Shown: positions 26,075 through 34,297, numbered from the stretch's first letter. The stretch is 64,000 nucleotides of DNA from Actinospineispora acaciae DSM 45401 (GCF_000620785.1 NZ_JIAI01000005.1:186001-250000); one strand, 5' to 3'. Notes: a model not told the origin generated them from the sequence alone. Program-made: numbers and translations.

Positions 26075-26902
26075 TCACGCGTGGTGCACGTCCACGTTGT
26101 GGCTGTCGTCGTAGCTGGAGCTGTTGTGCGAGCCCACGTCGTCGTGGCTGTCACTACGGGAGTGGTCCTCGTAGTTGCTGTAGCTGCTGCTGTCGGTGGC
26201 GCTCTGGTCGGCGGTCTGGTCGGCGTAGCCGTGGTCGCCGGCGGCGTTGACCGAGGTGTCGCCGGAGCCGGAGTTGTGCACCGAGGTCGTCGTGTCGTTG
26301 TCCTCGGAGTGCCCGTAGGCGCTGCCACCGACCGACAGCGCACCGCCGTCGCTGACGTTGGTGTGGTCGAAGCTGGCGTTGGTGGCGTCGCCGGATCCGA
26401 ACGCCGTGGTGTTGTGGTCGCCCGTGACCGCGGTGTTCCCGTCGCCGACCACGTTGCCGTCGCCGGTGGTCAGGTTGCTGTCGCGGATGTCCCCGCCGGC
26501 CGCCACCGCACCGTCACCGGAGGCCACCACCGGGTCGTTGTCGATGACCTGGTTGAAGTCGCCGCCGTGGGTGTCGATGTTCTGGTGGATCGAGTTGTCG
26601 ATGTTCGTCGAGTGGTCCTCGATCACCGTGTAGTTGTTCGTGACGTAGCTCTTCAGGTACGTCGCGCCGTCCTCGTGGTGGTCGTAGTGCCGGGGCGGCG
26701 GGTAGTGCACGCCGTGGTCGTGGTGCGACGAGTGGTCGTTGTCCGAGATCAGCGTCAGCGCATCGTGGATGTCGCCGGCCGACACGTCGTGGAAACCGCA
26801 CTCGTTGAGGTAGCCCTCGGGGTCGTCCATGAACGCGGCCCTGGCGTGCGGGTCCCGGAGGAGGCTCAGCAGCCAGTCCAGCAGCGAGGTGTCAACAGCC
26901 AT
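26075..26902 (-). CDS. iniB: IniB-like protein, proximal paralogue
   Basis: This 275-aa acidic protein opens with the IniB N-terminal domain at about 1-55 (SLLDWLLSLLRDPHARAAF, DPEGYLNECGFHDVSAGDI). The rest is low-complexity, rich in Asp, His, Asn, Gly, Ser and Thr, with repeated GD-x-N units spaced about 7-8 residues (LTTGDGNVVGDGNTAVTGDH), suggesting a beta-solenoid or metal-binding sheet. No signal peptide or membrane helix is seen. It shares most of its sequence with the adjacent distal paralogue. The ATG follows AGGAGAACACCG. It lies upstream of iniA in the same direction and has its own promoter region duplicated from that of the paralogue. Confidence 0.85.
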   Translation of the reverse strand: MAVDTSLLDWLLSLLRDPHARAAFMDDPEGYLNECGFHDVSAGDIHDALTLISDNDHSSHHDHGVHYPPPRHYDHHEDGATYLKSYVTNNYTVIEDHSTNIDNSIHQNIDTHGGDFNQVIDNDPVVASGDGAVAAGGDIRDSNLTTGDGNVVGDGNTAVTGDHNTTAFGSGDATNASFDHTNVSDGGALSVGGSAYGHSEDNDTTTSVHNSGSGDTSVNAAGDHGYADQTADQSATDSSSYSNYEDHSRSDSHDDVGSHNSSSYDDSHNVDVHHA

Positions 26903-26974
26903 CGGTGTTCTCCTGAGTCATCTAGTGCGTCTGTGATGTTGTGCTGCCGGACGGGTGCTCCGGCGTTGGTCACA

Positions 26975-27074
26975 AAGCTATGACCGCCGCGCGCCTGGGC
27001 CATCGGGGAACGCACAGGGTTCCGATGGGCCTGTGTTGCGGGCCGGGGCACGGCGCCCGTTGGGGGGTTGGGGG
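26975..27074 (-). promoter_or_regulatory. promoter and activator boxes of the proximal iniB gene
   Basis: On the minus strand, reading towards the gene: box B at 27055-27074 (complement of GCCCGTTGGGGGGTTGGGGG), 33 bp, box A at 26999-27021 (complement of GCCATCGGGG, then AACGCACAGGGTT), 16 bp, then CATAGCTT at 26982-26975 as the likely -10 region. The same elements, with the same 33- and 16-bp gaps, precede the other iniB gene. The -35 (CGATGG-like region in box A) is poor, as expected of an activated promoter. Confidence 0.65.
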
Positions 27075-27160
27075 CGCCGGGCTCGTTGCCACGATGGGGA
27101 GAGCGTGGCCACGTTATCAGGAAGAACGGTCGCGGCCATGGATTTATCCCCTGTACAAAA

Positions 27161-27201
27161 GGCCGGTGCCGCGACCCTGGGGGGAGGTCGCGGCACCGGC
27201 C
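27161..27201 (-). terminator. intrinsic terminator of the distal iniB gene
   Basis: GGCCGGTGCCGCGACC and GGTCGCGGCACCGGCC form perfect 16-bp arms around a 9-nt loop. On the minus strand the stem is followed by TTTTGTACAG, a U-tract. It separates the two iniB transcription units. Confidence 0.9.
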
Positions 27202-27220
27202 GGGTGACACCTGGGGTCGA

Positions 27221-28057
27221 CTAGACGTGGTGGACGTCCACGTCGTGGCTGTCGGCGGCGTGCGTGGTGTTGTGCGAGTTGATGTCGTCGTGGCTGTCGG
27301 TCTGGGAGTGGTCCTCGTAGTTGGCGAAGCCGCTGTTGTCGTGGTGGCTCTGGTCGGCGGTCTGGTCGGCGTAGCCGTGGTCGCCGGCGGCGTTGACCGA
27401 GGTGTCCCCGGAGCCGGAGTTGTGCACCGACGTCGTCGTGTCGTTGCTCTCGGCGTGCCCGTGGGCGTTCCCGCCGACCGAGAGCGCGCCGCCGTCGCTG
27501 ACGTTGGCGTGGTCGAAGCTCACGTCGGTGGCATCGCCCGAGCCGAACGCCGTCGTGTTGTGGTCCCCCGTGACCACCTCGTTGTCGTCCCCGACCACGT
27601 TGTGGTCGCCGGTGGTCAGGTCGCTGTCCTCGATGTCCTCGCCGGCCGCCACCGAGTGGTCCCCGGACGCGACCACCGGATCGTTGTCGATGACCTGGTC
27701 GAAGTCCCCGCCATGGGTGTCGACGTTCTGGTGGACCGAGTTGTCGATGTTCGTCGAGTGGTCGTCGATGATTTTGTAATTGTTGGTGATGTAGTTGTTC
27801 AGGTAATGCGGAGCGCTCTCGCCCGAGGGGTAGTGGTGCGGCGGCGGGTAGTGCACCCCGTTGTCGTGGAACTTGTGGTCGTAGCTGGCCGAGCCGCTGT
27901 CCGCGATCAGCATGAGCGCGTCGTGGATGTCCGCGCCGGACAGTCCCTCGAAACCGTGGTGCGCCGCGTAGCCGTCCGGGTCGTGCTGGAAGTCGGCGCG
28001 CGCGTCCGGATCGCGCAGCAGGCTCAAGATCCAGTCGAGCAGTGACGTCGAGGACAT
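27221..28057 (-). CDS. iniB: IniB-like protein, distal paralogue
   Basis: This 278-aa protein is a tandem paralogue of the neighbouring iniB gene. It has the same N-terminal domain (SLLDWILSLLRDPDARADF, DPDGYAAHHGFEGLSGADI) and the same Asp/His/Asn/Gly repeat region (LTTGDHNVVGDDNEVVTGDH), and shares long identical blocks such as VNAAGDHGYADQTADQS. The ATG at 28057 is chosen over an in-frame TTG three codons earlier. It has its own U-tailed terminator, so it is made as a separate transcript. It is divergent from the Hsp70 gene; both may answer the same stress. Function in any species is unknown beyond induction by wall inhibitors in mycobacteria. Confidence 0.85.
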   Translation of the reverse strand: MSSTSLLDWILSLLRDPDARADFQHDPDGYAAHHGFEGLSGADIHDALMLIADSGSASYDHKFHDNGVHYPPPHHYPSGESAPHYLNNYITNNYKIIDDHSTNIDNSVHQNVDTHGGDFDQVIDNDPVVASGDHSVAAGEDIEDSDLTTGDHNVVGDDNEVVTGDHNTTAFGSGDATDVSFDHANVSDGGALSVGGNAHGHAESNDTTTSVHNSGSGDTSVNAAGDHGYADQTADQSHHDNSGFANYEDHSQTDSHDDINSHNTTHAADSHDVDVHHV

Positions 28058-28171
28058 GGTGGTCAACTCTCTGTGACGGGGCGCCCTGGGCGCGCTGGTA
28101 GTGATCTCGGCCGAGACGACGTCGCGTGCTATAGCGCTGCTCGTCGCCCAGGGTGGTCCGAGACTGACGCC

Positions 28172-28271
28172 AAGTTATGCATCCGGAGGCGTTCCGCCAT
28201 CGGGGATCGGACAGGGTTGTTGGTAGGCCGAGGTACGGGGTATGGGAGTCTGCCCGTTGGGGGATTGGGGG
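28172..28271 (-). promoter_or_regulatory. promoter and activator boxes of the distal iniB gene
   Basis: Box B at 28252-28271 (complement of GCCCGTTGGGGGATTGGGGG) matches the other promoter at 19 of 20 positions. Box A at 28196-28218 (complement of GCCATCGGGG, then ATCGGACAGGGTT) matches at 21 of 23. CATAACTT at 28179-28172 is the likely -10 region. Gaps are again 33 and 16 bp. Box B contains two TTGGGGG heptamers one base apart. Confidence 0.65.
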
Positions 28272-28463
28272 ATCGGCTCCCAACCCACGAGGGGTAAATC
28301 AGTGCACTGTGCTTCATTCGAGACGAGAGTTGATCACCATGTTGCGCGACCGGCAGCAGCTTCGGAGGCCGTCGGGGCCCACTCCCCGGACGGACCTCCG
28401 GCCAGCCCCCGGGGGGCGGGTCGTGACCAACTCCCGCGGTCCGCGGGGTAAGGGGAACGCGCG

Positions 28464-30452
28464 ATGAGCTACCAGCTCGGAATCGACCTGGGAACCACGT
28501 ACACCGCGGCAGCGATCAGTCGGGCCACCGAGCGGGCGCCCGCCGGTGTCGACGTGGTCACCCTGGGCGCCAGGTCGGCAACCGTCGCCTCGGTGATGTA
28601 CATGGCCGACGACGGCTCGGTCTTGGTGGGCGAGGCCGCCGAGCGCCGCGCGCTGACCGACCCGGACCGGGTGGTCCGCGAGTTCAAGCGCCGGATCGGT
28701 GACGACGTCCCGCTGATGATCGGCGGCCGGCAGTTCCAGGCCCACCAGCTCGGCGCGCGGATGGTCCGCTGGGTGGTCGACCAGGTCAGCGAGCGGGAGG
28801 GCGGCCCGCCCCGGCGGATCGCCGTCACCCACCCGGCCAGCTGGGGTCCGCACAAGAAGGACCTGCTCGGCAGCGCGCTGCGCGACATCGGCGTGGCCGT
28901 CACCTTCCTGGCGGAGCCGCAGGCCGCCGCCGTGAGCTACGCCTCCGCCGAGCGGGTCGACCCTGGCAGCACCGTCGCCGTGTACGACCTGGGCGGCGGC
29001 ACGTTCGATGCGGCCGTGGTCCGCAAGACCCCCAACGGCGGGTTCGAGCTGCTCGGCCAGCCGGAGGGCATCGAGCGCCTGGGCGGCGTGGACTTCGACG
29101 AGGTGGTGTTCGGCTTCGTCCGGGACAGCCTGGGCGGGCAGCTCGACTCCCTCGACCCGGAGGACCCGGACGTGCTCTCCGCGGTGGCCAGGCTGCGCCG
29201 CGAGTGCGTGGAGGCCAAGGAGGCGCTGTCCAGCGACACCGAGGCGACCATCCCGGTGCTGCTGCCCGACCTGCGCACCCAGGCCCGGATCACGCGGGGC
29301 GAGTTCGAGGCGATGATCCGTCCGGCGCTGGAGGAGACGATCGTGGCGCTGCGCCGCGCGGTCGGCTCGGCCGGGCTGTCCCCGCCGGACCTGAACGCGG
29401 TGCTGCTGGTCGGCGGGTCGTCCCGGATCCCGCTGGTGTCCCAGATGGTCTCCGACGAGCTGGGCCGGCCGGTCGCGGTGGACGCCGACCCGAAGACGGC
29501 GATCGCGATGGGTGCCGCGCTGGCCATCTCGCCGCAGCCGGCCCCGGCCCAGGCGCCTCCGCCCGGTCCTCAGGGCACCGGCGGGATGCCGCCGGTCAGG
29601 GGCGTCGGGCCGGGGATGGCGGCCGGTGCCGCTGGTGCGGCCGCCGGTGCCGGTGCGGCGTACGCGGCGCAGCAGCCCCCGCCCCCGCCGGGTCACGGCG
29701 GTCCGGGCGGTCCCGGTGGCCCTGGTGGTCCGCCGCGCCCGCCGATGGGCGCCGAGCCGCCCCGGCCGGACGTGGCGCCTGCCGCGTTCGAGGGCGGCGA
29801 GTTCGACGACGGCCACCTCGCCGAGCCGGCCAAGCGCAACCAGAAGAGCATGCTCATCGGCGTCGGCGGCGTGGTCGCCATCGGCGCGATCCTGGCGGCG
29901 GTGTTCCTGTGGCCGTCCAAGGCGAACGACCCGGCCGGCGCCGGCAACTCCACCGACCTGACGCCGTCCAACTCCGCGCCGGCGACCGAGAAGGCCGCGC
30001 CGACCAAGGGCAACAGCGGCGGCTCTGGCGGCGGCGCCAAGTCGACCCCGAAGTCGACGCCCAAGGCGCCCCCGCCGAGCACGAACAACCACACCTCGAC
30101 GGTCAAGCCCCCGCCCAGCTCGGAGGACGACCAGCCGTCGGAGGGCAACCACCCCAGCACCAAGCCGTCCACCCAGCCGCAGAACGGCTCGAACCGCACC
30201 CCGGGCGCCAACAGCCCGTCCGAGGGGCAGGGCCTGTCCGGACAGTCGAGCTCGCCGCAGGCCACCCAGTCGTCGCCGAACACGGCGCCGAGCGGGCTGA
30301 GCTCCGGGGCGCCGTCCGACGACCCGATGGCCAGCGGGGCCGCGACCCCGGCCCCGTACGGCGAGCCGTGGGTGCAGGAACCCGCGCCGGCGCAGGGGCA
30401 GTCGATGGCCCAGCGCGACGCCGTGGCCGGCTACCAGTCCGGCTCGGCCTGA
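28464..30452 (+). CDS. membrane-anchored Hsp70-family protein
   Basis: This 662-aa protein has a DnaK-type ATPase domain at about 1-350 (IDLGTTYTAAAI, VYDLGGGTFDAAVV, LLVGGSSRIPLV) but no substrate-binding domain. A Pro/Gly-rich linker leads to one membrane helix at about 461-485 (LIGVGGVVAIGAILAAVFLW), and then an external tail of about 175 residues rich in Ser, Pro, Thr and Asn. The ATPase would be cytoplasmic and the tail outside, so it could sense or transmit envelope state, not fold proteins. It is divergent from the distal iniB gene. ATG after AAGGGGAACGCG. Confidence 0.9.
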   Translation: MSYQLGIDLGTTYTAAAISRATERAPAGVDVVTLGARSATVASVMYMADDGSVLVGEAAERRALTDPDRVVREFKRRIGDDVPLMIGGRQFQAHQLGARMVRWVVDQVSEREGGPPRRIAVTHPASWGPHKKDLLGSALRDIGVAVTFLAEPQAAAVSYASAERVDPGSTVAVYDLGGGTFDAAVVRKTPNGGFELLGQPEGIERLGGVDFDEVVFGFVRDSLGGQLDSLDPEDPDVLSAVARLRRECVEAKEALSSDTEATIPVLLPDLRTQARITRGEFEAMIRPALEETIVALRRAVGSAGLSPPDLNAVLLVGGSSRIPLVSQMVSDELGRPVAVDADPKTAIAMGAALAISPQPAPAQAPPPGPQGTGGMPPVRGVGPGMAAGAAGAAAGAGAAYAAQQPPPPPGHGGPGGPGGPGGPPRPPMGAEPPRPDVAPAAFEGGEFDDGHLAEPAKRNQKSMLIGVGGVVAIGAILAAVFLWPSKANDPAGAGNSTDLTPSNSAPATEKAAPTKGNSGGSGGGAKSTPKSTPKAPPPSTNNHTSTVKPPPSSEDDQPSEGNHPSTKPSTQPQNGSNRTPGANSPSEGQGLSGQSSSPQATQSSPNTAPSGLSSGAPSDDPMASGAATPAPYGEPWVQEPAPAQGQSMAQRDAVAGYQSGSA

Positions 30453-30463
30453 CCTTTCACCGC

Positions 30464-30504
30464 GAGCACGCCGTTCGGAGACCCTCCGGGCGGCGTGTTC
30501 GTGT
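30464..30504 (+). terminator. stem-loop after the Hsp70 gene
   Basis: GAGCACGCCG and CGGCGTGTTC can pair with one mismatch, around an inner GGAG/CTCC stem. It begins about a dozen bases after the Hsp70 stop and has no U-tract. Confidence 0.6.
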
Positions 30505-30975
30505 GTCTGGGGCCGGTGACCGCGCGGTTCGGGTCACTCTTTACCGCTCGCCGGCCGCGCTGGTGACCCGGCAACGCGTTGGGTGGACGCTGGCCGTCGC
30601 CGAGCGTGTCGGGGCGGTGACCGGCCCGGCGCGGTTCACCCTGGAGATCAGCCAGCCGTCTTGTGCGTGGGCCGAGCGGGTATATGACCCTCGCCACCCG
30701 ATGCTTTTTCGCTCGCGATCGGCAATTCGGCGCGCTGAGACGGCCGGTCGCGCTGGTCGGAGACCTCCGGAAGTTCATCCACCGGGCGCGAATGTCACTC
30801 GGAACGGCGGTGGCAAGGTCACAGCGGCGCACCGAAAACGCTGCTGTCTCGTTACCACTGCAGAGTGACCGGGGTCGGCGTGGAATGGGAGCCCCCGCCC
30901 GACCCCGGTCACCACCAGTTCCATATCGATGTACGGCCTCACTCGCTTGAGGCTTGCGTCACAGGCCGGCCTCGT
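30505..30975. other. non-coding stretch
   Basis: This stretch of about 470 bp lies between the Hsp70 terminator and the convergent metallopeptidase stop. Base composition is somewhat lower in GC around 30690-30960. I see no coherent coding frame, RNA gene or repeat in it. Confidence 0.5.
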
Positions 30976-31923
30976 TCAGCCGAGGTCCACGCCGGGCGCG
31001 AAGGTGTTGCACTGCTTGGTGTCGCCGGTGCTGAGCCCGGCGGTCAGCCACTTCCGTCGCTGCGCCGAGCTGCCGTGGGTGAACCGGCTCTGGTTGACCT
31101 GCTGGCCCGCGATCTGCGACTGGATGAAGTCGTCCCCGATCCGACCGGCCGTGTCCAGCCCGGCCTCGACGTCCTGCCGGCTGATGTTCTCGATGATGGG
31201 CTTGCCGGACGCGGACTTGGTCTGGGTGGCGTGGTTGGCCCACACGCCCGCGTAGCAGTCCGCCTGCAGCTCCAGGCGCACCGATCCGGACGTCGGGCCG
31301 GCGGCGTTGCCCCGCACCCGCGACGAGGTGCCGATCAGGTTCTGTATGTGGTGGCCGTACTCGTGCGCCAGCACGTACGACCGGGCGAACAGGCCGCCCT
31401 GGGCGCCGAACCGGGTCTGCAGCTCGCGGTAGAAGCTCAGGTCGATGTAGATCTTGCGGTCGCCCGGGCAGTAGAACGGCCCGGTGTCCGAGGTGGCCGG
31501 CCCGCACGCGGTGGACACCGAGCCGTTGAAGAACCGGGTGTTCGCCGGCACGTACTTGGAGCCGGACCTGGCGAACTGCGTGCTCCAGAAGGACTGGATC
31601 GAGTTGATCACCGCGACCGCCTCGCAGTCCAGCGCCGCGGTGTCCCGCCCGGTCCGGCACTCGCCCCGAATCCCGTCGCTGTCGACCTGCTGGCCGGACC
31701 GCACCCCGCCGAGGTCCCCGGCCTGCGGCAGCCCTTGCGGCACGACGCCGGCGCCGCCGAGCTGCGCGACCAGGAAGTAGATCAACAGCCCGACCAGGCC
31801 CACCCCGCCGCCACCGATCGCCACCCGGCCGCCGACGCCCCCACCGGAGCCCCGGATGTCCTCGACCTGCGACGTGTCCAGCTCGGCGTCGGGGTTGATG
31901 TCCACATCGAGATCCCACCACAA
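30976..31923 (-). CDS. neutral zinc metallopeptidase (YpfJ family)
   Basis: This 315-aa membrane-anchored peptidase has one helix at about 36-60 (GGGGVGLVGLLIYFLVAQLGG) and a large outer domain with the zinc site LAHEYGHHIQNLIG near residue 195 and a downstream ELQADCYAGVWA, whose Glu is the third ligand. These match the neutral zinc metallopeptidase family. TTG at 31923 is preferred because family N-termini carry a Trp followed by VEDIRG (here MWWD then QVEDIRG); a GTG at 31905 with GGTGGGA upstream is an alternative. It lies just downstream of a divergent tRNA-Ser gene. Confidence 0.87.
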   Translation of the reverse strand: MWWDLDVDINPDAELDTSQVEDIRGSGGGVGGRVAIGGGGVGLVGLLIYFLVAQLGGAGVVPQGLPQAGDLGGVRSGQQVDSDGIRGECRTGRDTAALDCEAVAVINSIQSFWSTQFARSGSKYVPANTRFFNGSVSTACGPATSDTGPFYCPGDRKIYIDLSFYRELQTRFGAQGGLFARSYVLAHEYGHHIQNLIGTSSRVRGNAAGPTSGSVRLELQADCYAGVWANHATQTKSASGKPIIENISRQDVEAGLDTAGRIGDDFIQSQIAGQQVNQSRFTHGSSAQRRKWLTAGLSTGDTKQCNTFAPGVDLG

Positions 31924-31968
31924 CCACCTGCACCGGTCGAGCGTCCGTCGGTCGCTAGGCTGGGCGAC

Positions 31969-32053
31969 GGAAGCGTGGCAGAGCGGCCGAATGCACTCGC
32001 CTTGAAAGCGAGCGTCGGGAGACCGACCGGGGGTTCGAATCCCTCCGCTTCCG
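31969..32053 (+). tRNA. tRNA-Ser(UGA)
   Basis: The acceptor stem GGAAGCG pairs with CGCTTCC. The anticodon stem CTCGC/GCGAG encloses CTTGAAA, giving anticodon TGA. The T arm is GGGGGTTCGAATCCCTC, and a long variable arm is present as expected for Ser. TAGGCT about 9 bp upstream may be its -10. It is divergent from the metallopeptidase gene. Confidence 0.95.
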
Positions 32054-32057
32054 CCGG

Positions 32058-32543
32058 TTACCTCGTCGTCGCCAGCACGACGAGCAGGACGAAGATCACC
32101 ATCGCCGCGATGGCGGCCGGCCGCGCGAACAGCGGCGCTCCCGGTCCGTCGGACGGGCGGCTGTCGCCGTGCGGCGACGGTCCGGGGGGTGCCAGGCCGG
32201 CTACCCGGTGCCGGAGCGCCACGTTCATCAACAGGATGACCGGCGTGATCCAGAAGGAGATCGCGCCCCACCATCCCTGCAGCATCGTGTCCGAGGTCAT
32301 CCGGCGGAACGCCTCCAGCCCGCAACTCCGGCAGAACGGCCCCTCGATCCGGCGGAACTGCATGATCAGAATCATGCCCCGGTGCGCCCGGTAGGTGACG
32401 CTGGCCGCCGGGACGGAACCGCAGTACCGGCACTGGATCAGGTACTCCGAGGCGCTGGGTGGGGGCATCGGCCCGACCCCGGTGGCAGGCCATCCCCCAT
32501 CGGCCGACGCCGCGTTGGCGCCCGCCGGTCGCTCATCACCCAT
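32058..32543 (-). CDS. zinc-ribbon membrane protein, unknown function
   Basis: This 161-aa protein has an N-terminal disordered part, a CRYCGSVPA and CRSCGLEAF pair (two CxxC, a zinc ribbon) at about 44-90, then two membrane helices (WWGAISFWITPVILLMNVAL and PAAIAAMVIFVLLVVLATTR). The segment between the Cys pairs, YRAHRGMILIMQFRRIEGPF, is typical of actinobacterial proteins that fuse a ribbon to helices and have no assigned role. The ATG at 32543 follows GAGGGGG at good spacing. It ends 5 bp after the tRNA-Ser gene on the other strand. Confidence 0.75.
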   Translation of the reverse strand: MGDERPAGANAASADGGWPATGVGPMPPPSASEYLIQCRYCGSVPAASVTYRAHRGMILIMQFRRIEGPFCRSCGLEAFRRMTSDTMLQGWWGAISFWITPVILLMNVALRHRVAGLAPPGPSPHGDSRPSDGPGAPLFARPAAIAAMVIFVLLVVLATTR

Positions 32544-32884
32544 CTGGCCCCCTCGGCGCGGCCGAACGACCTCCGGCTGGAGGATCGGACCGAGGGTAGA
32601 AGGCCGGCACCGCCCTCCGGGCCGAAACGGCGAAATCCGGCTGGCCAGGACCGCCGCCGCGGTCGCCGCGGTCGCCGCGCCGGTCGCCCTGACAGCGGCC
32701 GGCGTCGCCATCAGGGCCGACGGCCGGACGACCGGTTTCGACGGTCAGGTGAGCGGCCGGCGAACCGGGGGTAACTCTTTGTCCTGTATTCCGGTCTCAA
32801 CTGGTGACTCTGTTTCGATCATGTGCTAGCCACTTATATAACGAGCTGTGGCAGGGCGGCTCGTCGAGCTTCGTGGAGGTAGCT
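32544..32884. other. intergenic stretch with possible promoter
   Basis: This interval of about 340 bp lies between the divergent ribbon protein and GlsB genes. It contains TGTTTC at 32811 and TATATA at 32835, an 18-bp spacing, which could drive the GlsB-like gene. Nothing else is recognised. Confidence 0.35.
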
Positions 32885-33157
32885 GTGATCGGAACCATCG
32901 TCTCGTCGATCATCATTGGCCTGGTGCTCGGCGTGCTTGCCCGGATCATCCTCCCCGGCAAGCAGAACATCCCGATCTGGTTGACGATCGTGGTCGGCAT
33001 CGTCGCGGCCTACGTCGGGAACTGGCTGGCAGTGCTGCTCGGCGTGCGCGAGACGCCCGGGATCGACTGGATCCGCCACATCATTCAGGTAGTGCTCGCG
33101 GTGATTGGCATCGGGATCGTGGCGGGCGCATTCGGGAAGAAGGGCGTCAAGAGCTAG
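32885..33157 (+). CDS. GlsB/YeaQ/YmgE-family small membrane protein
   Basis: This 90-aa protein has three membrane helices (TIVSSIIIGLVLGVLARIIL, IPIWLTIVVGIVAAYVGNWL, IIQVVLAVIGIGIVAGAFG) and the LARxILPGKQ motif of the transglycosylase-associated (YeaQ/GlsB) family. Members are stress-induced in several bacteria; the molecular role is unknown. GTG at 32885 follows GTGGAGGTAGCT. The 3' end overlaps the stop of the convergent aminotransferase gene by 11 bp. Confidence 0.88.
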   Translation: MIGTIVSSIIIGLVLGVLARIILPGKQNIPIWLTIVVGIVAAYVGNWLAVLLGVRETPGIDWIRHIIQVVLAVIGIGIVAGAFGKKGVKS

Positions 33158-34217
33158 CGCCCTGACCAGGGAATGACCTGGCGGCGGCCAGGAATGCATC
33201 ATTCTCGCCCGCGTCGGCGACGGTGACCCGAACACCGTCGCCGGCGAACGGGCGGACAATCACCTTCTGCTGCTCGCAGTGCGCGGCGAATTCCGCCGCG
33301 CGCTCGCGCAGCGGCAGCCAGACGAAGTTCGCCTCGGTCTCCGGCACCTGGTAGCCGGCCGCGACCAGCTCGGCCCGCACCCGGGCCCGCTCCGCCACCA
33401 CCGCCGAGCAGCTGTCCAGCAGCTCGGGCAGGCAGTCCAGTGCCGCGCACGCCGCCGCCTGCGCCAGCGAGTTCACGCCGAACGCGGGGGCCACCCTGCG
33501 CAGCGCGGCCACCAGCGTCGGCGAGGCCACCGCGTACCCCACCCGCAGCCCGGCCAGCCGGTACGCCTTGGAGAACGTCCGCAGCACCACCAGGTTCGGC
33601 CGGTCGGCCAGCAGGGTGAGCCCGTCGGGCACCTCCGGGTCGGTGACGAACTCGCGGTAGGCCTCGTCCAGCGCGACCACCACGTGCGCCGGCACCTCGT
33701 CCAGGAACGCGAGCAGCTCGTCACGGCGCAGCACGGTGCCGGTGGGGTTGTTCGGGTTGCACACGAACACCAGCCGGGTGTTCGGCGTGATCGCGGCGGC
33801 CATCGCCGCCGGGTCGTGCCGGAACGCGGCGTCCAGCGGCACCTGCACCGGCCGCGCGTTGCCCACCCTGGTCACGATCGGATACGCCTCGAACGAGCGC
33901 CAGGCCATCAGCACCTCGTCGTCGGGCGAGCCGCAGGTGATCTGCACCAGCTGCTGGCACAGGCTCACCGAGCCACAGCCGGTCGCCACCTGGTCGGCTG
34001 ACACGCCATGCCGTTCGGCCAGCCGCGCGGTGAGGCTGGTCACCGCCATGTCCGGGTACCTGTTGCCGGCGGCCGCCGCCTCGGCGATCGCGTCGAGCAC
34101 CGGGCGCGGCGGTGGCAGCGCGACCTCGTTGCTGGCCAGCTTGATCGCGCCGGGGATCGTCCGGCCAGGGATGTACGCGGGCAGCGCGTCGAGGTCCGCC
34201 CGGATCGTGGGGTCCAT
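33147..34217 (-). CDS. pat: aromatic amino acid / histidinol-phosphate aminotransferase
   Basis: This 356-aa PLP enzyme is of the class I/II HisC-like group. It shows IKLASNEVALPPPRPVL near residue 26, VFVCNPNNPTGTVL near 152, the PLP-binding Lys in LRTFSKAYRLAGLRVGY near 215, and a C-terminal Arg in VRPFAGDGVRVTV. The actinobacterial subgroup (mycobacterial HisC2/Pat) makes phenylalanine or tyrosine from arylpyruvates. No his operon is adjacent, which favours the aromatic role, as does pheA elsewhere in the window. ATG at 34217 sits 7 nt after TAACGT, so it may be leaderless. Confidence 0.88.
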   Translation of the reverse strand: MDPTIRADLDALPAYIPGRTIPGAIKLASNEVALPPPRPVLDAIAEAAAAGNRYPDMAVTSLTARLAERHGVSADQVATGCGSVSLCQQLVQITCGSPDDEVLMAWRSFEAYPIVTRVGNARPVQVPLDAAFRHDPAAMAAAITPNTRLVFVCNPNNPTGTVLRRDELLAFLDEVPAHVVVALDEAYREFVTDPEVPDGLTLLADRPNLVVLRTFSKAYRLAGLRVGYAVASPTLVAALRRVAPAFGVNSLAQAAACAALDCLPELLDSCSAVVAERARVRAELVAAGYQVPETEANFVWLPLRERAAEFAAHCEQQKVIVRPFAGDGVRVTVADAGENDAFLAAARSFPGQGASS

Positions 34218-34297
34218 GAGACGCACGTTAGTCGGCCCGGTCGCGGTGTGGCGCGCGCGTTTGCGCGTGATCCCGGACGGCATGAAAGGCTGTGGTC

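Noticed and set aside
30473-30868. Possible gene between Hsp70 and the metallopeptidase
   Set aside because: Short frames exist on both strands, but none has a ribosome site or a recognisable protein pattern.
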